This document shows positions 7,276 through 14,172 of a stretch of DNA of 21,328 nucleotides, one piece after another. The notes beneath the pieces were generated by a model. That model did no database searches. It was not told the origin of the DNA and saw only the letters and a list, made by a program, of their open reading frames with translations. Every line of letters starts with the position of its first letter. Within the stretch, counting starts at the first letter, position 1. Location: the NCBI GenBank assembly GCA_002712305.1, contig PATE01000022.1:1-21328 (forward strand), in the 5' to 3' direction. Made by a program: the position numbers and the translations under genes. Source of the DNA: Gemmatimonadota bacterium (GTDB lineage Bacteria; Latescibacterota; UBA2968; UBA8231).

Positions 7276-8133
7276 GTGCCGGCCAGCGACCTGACCATCA
7301 TCCACCTGTCCGAGTTGCACTTCCACACCGAAGGTATCCGTCACCTCGAACACCTGGACAGCTACACCGAGGTCGAGAACACGCTTGACCATCTGCGGCG
7401 ATACGCGCCCGTGCCGAGCCTATTCGTCATCACGGGAGATCTGGTCATGGGGGCGCGCAACGCCGAAGCAGGCTACCCCAACGTCAAGAGGCTGGTGGAG
7501 CAGATGGAGGCGGAGTTTGGCGTTCCGGTTCTGCTGGCGCTGGGCAACGGTGACACGAACGAGCCATTCCGCCGCATCGTGCTCGGCGAAACCGGACCGA
7601 TTACCTCGACCCGCTACTACCACAGTCACGTCATCGATGGACCCAAGGTCATCGTCCTCGACTCGCATGCCGATGGTGAACACTTCGGGGAGTTCGATCA
7701 CGAACAACTGGACTGGTTGAGCGCCGAACTAACGGCCTCACCCGATATGGACGTTCTTCTCGCCTTTCACCACCCACCTGGCAAGGTCGTATTTGGCCGC
7801 GACGAGGAAGACGTCATCAATGCGCCGCGACTGGCCGGGATCATGGCGGGTCACAATGTCATAGGCATCCTCAATGGCCATTTCCATATGTCCTATCTGA
7901 GCAACTTTGCGGGTGTTCCCGCCGCCATCGCCAACGGCGTGTGCACGACGATCACATGGTCCCATGAGAAGCAGATGATCCACGAACGCACCGGTGGTGG
8001 CTACAACATCGTCCATGTCCGGGATCGCAAGATGCATGTCCGTTTCATCGACGTGACCAGCCAGAGACCGACGCTGAGATGGGAAGATCCGAAGTGGGAT
8101 GAGATGAGAGCTGAGCGACAGGCCAGGGGTTGA
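7276..8133 (+). CDS. Calcineurin-like metallophosphoesterase 1, variant active site
   Basis: This 285-residue protein has the five-motif order of the calcineurin-like phosphoesterase superfamily (CpdA/GpdQ-like): first metal motif in HLSELHFH, TGDLV (D55), LGNGDTNEP (N91, D93), FHHPPG (H165, H166) and NGHFHM (H202, H204). Two positions differ from the usual forms. Motif I normally reads D-x-H but has E13-L-H15, and GNHD/E reads GNGD, losing the histidine thought to assist catalysis. The metal-binding end of the protein (HHPP, GHFH) is intact, so it may still bind metal with altered activity or act on an unusual phosphoester. I chose the GTG at 7276 because AAGGGAGA lies 7 nt upstream and the domain begins at once. 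An ATG at 7165 would add about 37 low-complexity residues with no ribosome binding site. It sits between a transporter and two PhyH oxygenases. Substrate unknown. Confidence 0.82.
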   Translation: MPASDLTIIHLSELHFHTEGIRHLEHLDSYTEVENTLDHLRRYAPVPSLFVITGDLVMGARNAEAGYPNVKRLVEQMEAEFGVPVLLALGNGDTNEPFRRIVLGETGPITSTRYYHSHVIDGPKVIVLDSHADGEHFGEFDHEQLDWLSAELTASPDMDVLLAFHHPPGKVVFGRDEEDVINAPRLAGIMAGHNVIGILNGHFHMSYLSNFAGVPAAIANGVCTTITWSHEKQMIHERTGGGYNIVHVRDRKMHVRFIDVTSQRPTLRWEDPKWDEMRAERQARG

Positions 8134-8192
8134 TTGCCTATTATTCGACCACTGGAACAGCGCTGTAACCGTCAAAGGATGGAGCAACGGAT

Positions 8193-9209
8193 ATGACGAC
8201 AGTGACAAGATCTCCGGCAGGCACGCAGGCGCCAGCAGGGCACACCCTTTTAGAGGGCCAAATAGAGGCCTACAAACGCGATGGGTTCATCATCATCGAG
8301 GACGTGCTGCAGGGGGATGAGTTGTCTCGAGTTCAAGCCGCTTTCGAGAAGGCCCAGGCCGTGACCCGCCTCGACTGGGAAGCGGGGAGGGCCAAGGGTA
8401 AAGGCGTGTCGGAAAATGGTGAGTATTATGCCTCTGGCACCTTCCACGGCAGGAAATATTTCGACATCTATCCCCTCCATCTACTCGAGCAGGACGACGC
8501 GTGTGTCGAGGTGATCGCTCATCCACAGCTCTTCCCGTTTCTTAGCGCCAGCGTCGGCGAGGACGTTCAAACGGCGACGATCCAGGTCCGGGTTCTGGAG
8601 CCGCAGACGGCACAAGACGCACAGGAGGAGGGGGGGTATGTCAATTGGCACCGGGACCACAGCAGCGACGAAGAGTGGCGGTTCTCTGGGCGGCCACTCA
8701 ACACCAAGGTCCTCCTCTACCTGACCGATGTTGGTGAGGATGACGGCTGTACGGCTTGCGTACCCGGCTCGCATCTGTGGGATCGCCGGCCAGATCACCT
8801 GGTCTACAAGGGCATGGGTGGCGGAGACAACCAGGCGACGAAGGTCTGCGACCAGCGCGACATGCCGGGCATGGTTGCCGCCGAGGTGAAGGCGGGTAGC
8901 GCCTTTCTGTTCAACACGCGGCTGTGGCATACGACACTGCCCAACACGGGAGACCGGGATCGTTGGTGCGTGATCACGCTCTACTGTCCGTTCTACCAGA
9001 AACAGCCAGGGGTGACGATCGAGGCCGCCGTCGCGCTGGAAGCGGTGGGCCAACTCAATACACCCGAGCGCAGACAGCTGTTCGGCCTCGACATGATGTC
9101 GACAAGCAAGAACCCGTACAAGCGGCTGGCACAGCACGATGGCAGCGACACCGATGACCGAATGTTCAAAGGGGTGCGCCCACCAACACTCGGAGAGCCG
9201 CTGAAGTGA
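8193..9209 (+). CDS. PhyH-family Fe(II)/2-oxoglutarate dioxygenase (B)
   Basis: This 338-residue PhyH-type oxygenase is longer than the other two in the window. The iron ligands are H153 and D155 in NWHRDHS and H246 in RLWHTTLPN; R255 or R257 is placed for 2-oxoglutarate binding. GEDDGCTACVPGSH (181-194) is the family's conserved turn. The N-terminal IEAYKRDGFIIIEDVL segment (24-39) is the usual opening helix-strand of the fold. About 70 residues follow the last ligand, a longer C-terminal tail than the minimal domain. The ATG at 8193 has AAGGATGGAG about 8 nt upstream, a good ribosome binding site. It lies 59 nt after the phosphoesterase and 13 nt before oxygenase C, so B and C are almost certainly co-transcribed. 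The sequences of A, B and C are diverged, which suggests different substrates or positions of attack. Substrate unknown. Confidence 0.87.
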   Translation: MTTVTRSPAGTQAPAGHTLLEGQIEAYKRDGFIIIEDVLQGDELSRVQAAFEKAQAVTRLDWEAGRAKGKGVSENGEYYASGTFHGRKYFDIYPLHLLEQDDACVEVIAHPQLFPFLSASVGEDVQTATIQVRVLEPQTAQDAQEEGGYVNWHRDHSSDEEWRFSGRPLNTKVLLYLTDVGEDDGCTACVPGSHLWDRRPDHLVYKGMGGGDNQATKVCDQRDMPGMVAAEVKAGSAFLFNTRLWHTTLPNTGDRDRWCVITLYCPFYQKQPGVTIEAAVALEAVGQLNTPERRQLFGLDMMSTSKNPYKRLAQHDGSDTDDRMFKGVRPPTLGEPLK

Positions 9210-9222
9210 GGCACCTCGACTG

Positions 9223-10068
9223 ATGCAGACGTTCAAGACGGGCCCCAGCCCACAGCAGCTGCAGGACATGGACCGGGACCTGGCGTTCTATCCCAGTACC
9301 ACCCAGAGCCTCCGGGTGCTCTCCACAGAGCAGATCGAATCGTTCAACAGGCTTGGTTACCTCAAGGGCCTGCCGGTGTTCGACGCCGACGAGATCGGCG
9401 AGCATCGTCAGTACTTCGACCGATTGCTGGCCGATACCATGGCAGCGGGTGGCACCAGCTACGCCATCTCATCGGCCCATCTGAAGTGCGGCCGTGTGTA
9501 CGACCTGATGCGTGACTCGAGTCTCGTAACCTACGCCCAGGACATTCTGGGCCCAGACATCGTCGGCCTGGCATCACAGTTCTTTTGCAAGATGCCCCAC
9601 GATCCGGTGGCCATTTCCTGGCACCAGGACGCCAGCTACTGGCCGCTGACACCGTCGAAGACCGTCACGATCTGGCTGGCCATCGATGACGCTGACACGC
9701 ACAACTCCTGCATGCGCTTCATCGCCGGCTCACATGTACAGGGCCATCTGGAGTACCGCCAGAGCACCGAAGCGGATAACAACCTGTTCAACCAGACCGC
9801 TCTCGATGTCGAGCGTTACGGCGAGTGTGTGGATGTTGAGCTGAAGGCAGGGGAGATCTCCATGCACTCCGACCTCCTGCTACACAGCTCCGAGGCGAAC
9901 GCTTCTGCCCGCAGGCGCTGTGGCCTGACGGTGCGATACTGCGCACTCGACGTTTGTGCCATTCCGGGATTCGGTTGGGCCGAGGAGGGTGTCGTGATCA
10001 GCGGCGAAGATCCAACAGGACACTGGGGAAATCCACCGCGCCCCTCGCGTGATCTGGTGATCGCTTAG
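9223..10068 (+). CDS. PhyH-family Fe(II)/2-oxoglutarate dioxygenase (C)
   Basis: This 281-residue PhyH-family oxygenase carries H134 and D136 in SWHQDASYWPL, the distal H221 in LLLHSSEAN, and R231/R232 for 2-oxoglutarate. MRFIAGSH (164-171) is the conserved turn. The S-W-H-Q-D-x-x-Y-W form is common among bacterial PhyH proteins of secondary and osmolyte metabolism, including ectoine-hydroxylase-like groups. That resemblance does not fix a substrate. The ATG lies 13 nt after the oxygenase B stop with GAGG about 10 nt upstream. It is the last gene of the rightward cluster and faces the leftward phosphoesterase 2. The 92-bp convergent gap (10069-10160) has no clear intrinsic terminator. Two adjacent but dissimilar oxygenases suggest consecutive oxidations of one compound or a heteromeric pairing. 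Confidence 0.87.
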   Translation: MQTFKTGPSPQQLQDMDRDLAFYPSTTQSLRVLSTEQIESFNRLGYLKGLPVFDADEIGEHRQYFDRLLADTMAAGGTSYAISSAHLKCGRVYDLMRDSSLVTYAQDILGPDIVGLASQFFCKMPHDPVAISWHQDASYWPLTPSKTVTIWLAIDDADTHNSCMRFIAGSHVQGHLEYRQSTEADNNLFNQTALDVERYGECVDVELKAGEISMHSDLLLHSSEANASARRRCGLTVRYCALDVCAIPGFGWAEEGVVISGEDPTGHWGNPPRPSRDLVIA

Positions 10069-10160
10069 TGCTGCGTGGCGAAGGTCCTACGGTATAGGGC
10101 GCGATCTACACCACTGAAGCACCTAGCCGCCAGAAGACCAGCTCATTCAGCCGGCAGCTG

Positions 10161-11045
10161 TTAAAGGGGCTGGAATTCGACCAGGCGGCGCCCGCCTTCG
10201 AACCCCGGAGCGCCCACATACTGCACGGCGCGGGTGTTGATGGCGTCGGCATGGGCGAAATGCACGTGGCCGCAGAAGACGGCCACCACATTCGGCGCTG
10301 TCGTCACCGCCTCGACGAACTCGAGGGTCTCGGGCGTATCCTCACTGACCTGCCAGGCGACCCGACTCTGTGTCGACCAGTCCGGGTCACCCATCATCGG
10401 CGGTGATCCCAGCATCTCGATGACCGCGTCGCGTAGTGTTGGCAGGCTCAGAGGCCAGTGGAACAACAGGACCGTCGGTTGGCCCTGCTGCAGTTGCGCG
10501 TTAACGAAGTCGACCTGCTTGCGCGACAGCTGCGGAACGGAGTTGTCGACACTGACAAAACGAATTCCGCCGATGTCTCGGGCGTTGCAGTCCGGGTCGC
10601 CATTGTGCAGCGGCTGTAGCGCTGCCAGTCTCGTCAGCCGTATCTCGGCGTTGACCGGCTCGTCGGTGTAGTGCACGTCGTGATTGCCGCTCGTGTAGAT
10701 GGCTGGCACACCCAACTGTGTGATTTGCTCAATGACGAACTCGACCGAGGCTGGTGACGGGAAGTGGATGATGTCTCCGGTCAATGCCAGCAGGTCCAGG
10801 TCCTGGGTGGCTGCCAGTGCCATCGACTGCCGGAAGGGCTTTGCAGGGTCTGGCTCAGTGCCCCTCTCTCGATGATACTCTTCAATGCGTTTGGTGTATT
10901 CGACGCACCCCTGGAATCTTTCACCATCCCGCTCGTCGTAGAAGCGCAGATGGGTATCGGTGAGATGCAGCATGCGAACCGGTCTGGTCAGACCTTCCAG
11001 CCGAATCACCGCGCTGTCGTCTGTGAAGCTGTGAGTAGCCTTCAT
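10161..11045 (-). CDS. Calcineurin-like metallophosphoesterase 2, canonical motifs
   Basis: This 294-residue cytoplasmic protein has a complete calcineurin-type active site: LTDTHL (D30, H32), LTGDIIHF (D91), SGNHDVHY (N121, H122, D123), LFHWPL (H196) and CGHVHF (H260, H262). These bind two metal ions and hydrolyse phosphomono- or diesters. The GpdQ/CpdA group of phosphodiesterases is the closest general type I can name. The ATG at 11045 is chosen because the domain starts about 25 residues later. The same frame is open further upstream to 11231, but that stretch is Arg/Gly/Ser-rich, overlaps the regulator gene and has no ribosome binding site. The gene follows the GntR/LacI regulator on the same strand by 145 nt, so it may be co-transcribed and controlled by it. 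It shows little sequence identity to phosphoesterase 1, and unlike that protein it has all catalytic residues. Confidence 0.85.
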   Translation of the reverse strand: MKATHSFTDDSAVIRLEGLTRPVRMLHLTDTHLRFYDERDGERFQGCVEYTKRIEEYHRERGTEPDPAKPFRQSMALAATQDLDLLALTGDIIHFPSPASVEFVIEQITQLGVPAIYTSGNHDVHYTDEPVNAEIRLTRLAALQPLHNGDPDCNARDIGGIRFVSVDNSVPQLSRKQVDFVNAQLQQGQPTVLLFHWPLSLPTLRDAVIEMLGSPPMMGDPDWSTQSRVAWQVSEDTPETLEFVEAVTTAPNVVAVFCGHVHFAHADAINTRAVQYVGAPGFEGGRRLVEFQPL

Positions 11046-11056
11046 CCTCGACGCGC

Positions 11057-11188
11057 TCAACGGCCACCGCTCCGAATGTTGTGGTTGACTGCGACCTGTG
11101 CCGCTGCCACAAGCCTGCGCTCTACCTTGCCCTCGGCCCCGAAGCCGGGATCTGCAGACACATACCGGTCCTTGGCATCGAGCCACAT
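11057..11188 (-). CDS. Candidate 43-residue ORF between regulator and phosphoesterase 2
   Basis: Between the regulator stop and the phosphoesterase start, a leftward frame runs from ATG at 11188 to TGA at 11057-11059. It encodes 43 residues beginning MWLDAKDRYVSADPGFGAEG. Its composition looks more like protein than the neighbouring frames. It ends 11 nt before the phosphoesterase ATG, which would allow coupling. There is no good ribosome binding site, and the frame also runs upstream inside the regulator gene. It may be a small gene, a relic, or chance. Confidence 0.2.
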   Translation of the reverse strand: MWLDAKDRYVSADPGFGAEGKVERRLVAAAQVAVNHNIRSGGR

Positions 11189-11190
11189 GA

Positions 11191-12309
11191 TCAGGGTTTC
11201 GAACCGGAGCGACTGGCCTGCCCGGCGCCACAGGTTTTTCTCACGAGCACATCGACGCCAATGATCTCATGACGCCGCTCGGAACCTCCTTGCCTCTCGA
11301 TGCGTTGGAGCAGGATATCCAGAGCCAGGTCAGCCATCAATCGGAAGTCTTTCCTGACAGTCGTTAGGATGGGCTCGGGTCCCTGTGCGTGTCGTAGATC
11401 CCCAACGCCCACAATCGCCATCTGTCCGGGAACGTCCACGCCATTGCTGGAGCACCATGAGAGGACGTCTCTGGCGGCGAAGTCCGAATGGGCGAACACG
11501 CTTGTTGCGCCACTCGCCAAGACGGCGGGCATACGATCCGCGATGTCGGACCTTCTGAAGGTCAGGTCGGGTGAGTGTGGCAGCCCATGGTCTTCGAGAG
11601 CGGTCCGGTATCCCCTGTCCATTTCGAGGATGGCAGGACTGGGTGGGTTGTCGACAAAAATGATGCGCTCGTGCCCGAGACCGATCAGGTATTCAGTGCC
11701 GGCGTAACCCCCCTTGAATTGATCGGCGACGACGCTGTCTGTTTCGGTCCCTGCCACGACTCTGTCTACCAGAACAAAAGGAACACCTGATTCCTCAAGG
11801 GCATGGATGACGCCCTGATTGCTGCGCGGGTTCTCGACGACTGCGGGCGTGAGGAGGATCCCCTGGACATCGTGGTTCATCAGCGTTGACACGAATCCGA
11901 GCTGCCGTTCCAGGCTGTTGTCGGCCGAACACACGAGCAAGTTCCAGCCGACGGACTTGCGGTCTTCCAAGGCGGCGGACAGATGCGAGAACAACTCGGA
12001 GGACATGCCTTCGGTGAGCGACTGTCCGATGTAGCCGATCAGACCCGTCTCGTGCGAAACGGCAGGCGCCACGTAGGTCCCCTTGCCGTGCCGCCTGGAG
12101 ACCAGGCCGGCATGTCCCAGCGTCTCGAAGACACGCCTCACCGTCATCCGGCTGATCTTCAGGTCTTTGGCCAGCTGATTCTCGGAGGGCAGCTGGGTAT
12201 CTGGCGGGAGTTCACCACTGCTGATTTGTTGCGAGAAATGAGCGACGAGCTGGTCGTGGATAGTTACAATGCTGTCGCGCTTGAGCGTGATATCAGACCC
12301 GGTGTGCAT
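11191..12309 (-). CDS. GntR/LacI chimeric transcriptional regulator (AraR-type)
   Basis: This 372-residue regulator has a GntR winged-helix DNA-binding domain at 12-80, with IHDQLVAHFSQQI, LPSENQLAKDL, ISRMTVRRVF and HGKGTYV. A LacI/ribose-binding-protein-type effector domain follows (about 88-357), with IGYIGQSL, DVQGILLTP, FVLVDRVV, GHERIIFVDN and VFAHSDFAARDV. GntR fused to a LacI effector domain is the architecture of Bacillus subtilis AraR, which releases DNA when it binds a sugar. By family the protein is therefore a sugar-responsive repressor, though the sugar is unknown. The ATG has GAGGAAG just upstream, a strong ribosome binding site. Its own promoter overlaps an AraR-like palindrome, so autoregulation is likely. 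After the normal LacI-type end (VRKTCG) there is a short polar tail. Downstream on the same strand is phosphoesterase 2. Confidence 0.88.
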   Translation of the reverse strand: MHTGSDITLKRDSIVTIHDQLVAHFSQQISSGELPPDTQLPSENQLAKDLKISRMTVRRVFETLGHAGLVSRRHGKGTYVAPAVSHETGLIGYIGQSLTEGMSSELFSHLSAALEDRKSVGWNLLVCSADNSLERQLGFVSTLMNHDVQGILLTPAVVENPRSNQGVIHALEESGVPFVLVDRVVAGTETDSVVADQFKGGYAGTEYLIGLGHERIIFVDNPPSPAILEMDRGYRTALEDHGLPHSPDLTFRRSDIADRMPAVLASGATSVFAHSDFAARDVLSWCSSNGVDVPGQMAIVGVGDLRHAQGPEPILTTVRKDFRLMADLALDILLQRIERQGGSERRHEIIGVDVLVRKTCGAGQASRSGSKP

Positions 12310-12373
12310 GCTACTTCCTCAAAACTTCAGTTGTCCAGATCGGACGTATCCGGTCTCTATCACTCGTAGTGTC

Positions 12374-12385
12374 TTGTGTATACAA
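12374..12385. promoter_or_regulatory. Candidate AraR-like operator TTGT-N4-ACAA
   Basis: TTGTGTATACAA is an inverted TTGT/ACAA pair with a 4-nt spacer, the same half-sites and spacing as the B. subtilis AraR box core (TTGTACGTACAA). It lies 65 bp upstream of the regulator start, in an intergenic region that is A+T-rich by the standards of this window, and it overlaps the -10 of the candidate regulator promoter. It also lies 40 bp upstream of a short rightward ORF. Binding is inferred from regulator family and site form. Confidence 0.55.
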
Positions 12386-12405
12386 CTCCAGCAACCTATT
12401 GAAAA
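12377..12405 (-). promoter_or_regulatory. Candidate promoter of the regulator gene
   Basis: Reading leftward, TTTTCA (complement of 12400-12405) and TATACA (complement of 12377-12382) are 17 bp apart, each matching the sigma-70 consensus at 4/6 positions. Transcription would start near 12370, leaving a leader of about 60 nt before the ATG at 12309. The -10 lies inside the TTGT-N4-ACAA palindrome, so a bound repressor would block it. Confidence 0.4.
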
Positions 12406-12424
12406 TAAAGAAGAAGGTCAACAG

Positions 12425-12478
12425 ATGACCGACCGCACCCAGCACCGAGGTACAGATGCCAAGCTCCCGTGGCTGTGA
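12425..12478 (+). CDS. Candidate 17-residue ORF divergent from the regulator
   Basis: An ATG at 12425 is preceded by AGAAGG, 7 nt upstream, and opens MTDRTQHRGTDAKLPWL before TGA at 12476-12478. The good ribosome binding site and the divergent position across the operator are what a regulated target gene would show. The frame closes almost at once. It may be a leader peptide or the 5' stub of a lost gene. Nothing in the sequence identifies it. Confidence 0.22.
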   Translation: MTDRTQHRGTDAKLPWL

Positions 12479-12491
12479 ACGCAGCCGCCGT

Positions 12492-12570
12492 CGCGGACCT
12501 CCGGATAACGACACCGGTGATCTGGCTTACCAACTCTCACGCCCTATGTGAGGAGGGCTTGAGGTCCGCG
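12492..12570 (-). other. 79-nt element closed by a 10-bp perfect inverted repeat
   Basis: CGCGGACCTC (12492-12501) and GAGGTCCGCG (12561-12570) are perfect 10-base complements. The 59 nt between them contain further pairings: CCGG/CCGG across AT-rich bases (12501-12517), and either CTCAC/GTGAG (12536-12540 with 12548-12552) or GCCCT/AGGGC (12541-12545 with 12554-12558). Folded RNA would be a three-way junction with two competing inner hairpins. It sits just after the stop of hydrolase 2 and before the regulator promoter. No U-run follows on either strand, so it is not a standard intrinsic terminator. It does not look like a tRNA. It may be a 3'-UTR structure, a small RNA, or a mobile-element footprint. 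Confidence 0.5.
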
Positions 12571-12579
12571 CTGCAGTTC

Positions 12580-14166
12580 CTAGTAACGCACCACGAGCTC
12601 GACGTCCGTGAGGATCAGGGCCGCTCCGACGAGCGGATTCCGATCTTGAACAGCGATCCCCACCTCATGCTCACCCGGCGTCACCTTTGAGTCGGTGAGG
12701 TCCCAGCTCAGCCACACTGCACTGCTTTGTTCGCCGATATCTCGCCAACGTGGCGGCGGCAGAAAGGCTCCACCCGGGGGTGAGGGATTGTCGAGCCTGC
12801 AGTGGTCGATCATCGGAGGCGTCAACGGCTCCGCGTCCCACGTGACCTGCACAGCGTCGCCGTTCGACCATTCGTTCACCCGCAGTCGCAGTTGTAGCAG
12901 CGCCGGCTTGTGGGCGTCGAAATCGTCGGCCAATTCCAGGGTGATGGTGGGGCCCTCGCCTGTCAGTGTCTGGATTAGGTCGACGGGCACCTGACCATAG
13001 AGTCTATCGATCCGGAAGGCGCCGCGCCAGGCCCCTTCTCGTTGAATGTATCTGTGAGTGGCCGCATAAATCTTGTCTTCAGAATCCAGCGTGTCTGGCG
13101 AACCGATCGTCGTGAGCAGCGGTCGTTTCGAATCGCGATTTGCGTGCCAGTTGAAGACGTAGATTCCCGAGGCGCCGGCGCGATGGTAGCGGCTGGCGAT
13201 CGCTTTGGTGCGCAGGTGGTCCTTCTCATCCTGCTCTTCCGGGCCGACGAAGGGATCGGGTAGGTTGCTGTCGAAACCGGGGTAGACCAGGACATCCGTA
13301 CCCTCGCACAGCCCGGCAAATCCGGCGACATCGACGCTTGCATCCGTCACCGCATTGCCCGCCGGGATGAGGATGTCGACGAGACCCTCCTCGATCCAGG
13401 TGGGGATGTCGTAGCCGATTTGGCGGCACATCTCCAGTGAGCCTGCCACACGAGCTGCCAGGTACACTGGTCGCCCGCGCTCCTTCCCCAGTGCTTCCGT
13501 CATGCGCCGGATAGCGCGCTGCAAATCCGTTAACAGGTAGCGCAGCCGGTAACCTTCGTGATCGGGGAAGTGGAAGGCGTGACGTTGCCAGTCGAGCTCG
13601 ACACCATCCCAGTCATAGCGCCGGCAAACCTCTTCGACGTGGGCGAAGCGGCGCTGTCTGATCTGGGGCACGGCCATGTTCCACGACAGGGCGAACCACT
13701 CCGACGTGCGGTCGCCCAACACCCACTCCGGGTGCTCATACCGTAATGGTTCGACGCGATGCGCCCTGTTCAGTGCCCCCAGGTCACTGACCTGGGCGCC
13801 GCCAAAGTGGTTGTCGTTCATGCGGATGGAGGCGTAGACATCGAGGCCGAGCTCGTGTCCACGGGCGATCAGGGCCTGCTGCGGATCTTCGCCGCGGTCG
13901 TACATCTGCAGAATATTCTCGGTGCCGTTGTAGGCCGAAGCACTCGCGTACGGTCGATCTCGCTCCTGTCCGATGAACTCCACCACTTCGCTGGGCCAAC
14001 GAGATCCACGGCCGCCGGCACTCCAGAACAGAGCGCCCACCTGGGTGTCCTCAAGTGGGGCATACACCTTCTCGACAAACGCGTCGAGTGACTGCGGCGT
14101 CGGCGAGTATCCGTGGGGCGCGCCATCCCAGTTGTATATGATCTGATAGTCCGGTGGAATCGGCAT
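12580..14166 (-). CDS. TIM-barrel glycoside-hydrolase-like protein 2 (GHL10-like)
   Basis: This 528-residue protein is a paralogue of the one at 2863-4335. Shared landmarks are DVYASIRMNDNHFGG (109-123), DGVELDWQRH (187-196), YLAARV then PTWIEEGLVDILIPAG (255-270), and the beta-sandwich end DVELVVRY. The barrel strand ending in E-L-D-W provides the likely acid residues, and the following RHxFHFP is typical of a substrate-facing loop in this group. This copy has the longer N-terminal barrel region and keeps the W and R/H residues that copy 1 has changed (D-F-S-A-A). There is no signal peptide, so it probably acts inside the cell. The ATG lies 6 nt after the aldo/keto reductase stop, which indicates one transcript. 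Glycoside hydrolysis is inferred from fold and context; it could equally be a non-catalytic or lyase relative. Confidence 0.75.
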   Translation of the reverse strand: MPIPPDYQIIYNWDGAPHGYSPTPQSLDAFVEKVYAPLEDTQVGALFWSAGGRGSRWPSEVVEFIGQERDRPYASASAYNGTENILQMYDRGEDPQQALIARGHELGLDVYASIRMNDNHFGGAQVSDLGALNRAHRVEPLRYEHPEWVLGDRTSEWFALSWNMAVPQIRQRRFAHVEEVCRRYDWDGVELDWQRHAFHFPDHEGYRLRYLLTDLQRAIRRMTEALGKERGRPVYLAARVAGSLEMCRQIGYDIPTWIEEGLVDILIPAGNAVTDASVDVAGFAGLCEGTDVLVYPGFDSNLPDPFVGPEEQDEKDHLRTKAIASRYHRAGASGIYVFNWHANRDSKRPLLTTIGSPDTLDSEDKIYAATHRYIQREGAWRGAFRIDRLYGQVPVDLIQTLTGEGPTITLELADDFDAHKPALLQLRLRVNEWSNGDAVQVTWDAEPLTPPMIDHCRLDNPSPPGGAFLPPPRWRDIGEQSSAVWLSWDLTDSKVTPGEHEVGIAVQDRNPLVGAALILTDVELVVRY

Positions 14167-14172
14167 CGGTTC

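Noticed and set aside
11046-11231. Longer N terminus for phosphoesterase 2 up to 11231
   Set aside because: It would overlap the regulator coding sequence in another frame and adds low-complexity Arg/Gly residues before the canonical domain.
12492-12570. tRNA gene
   Set aside because: The closing stem is 10 bp rather than 7, there is no T-loop TTC sequence, and no anticodon arm of proper spacing can be drawn.
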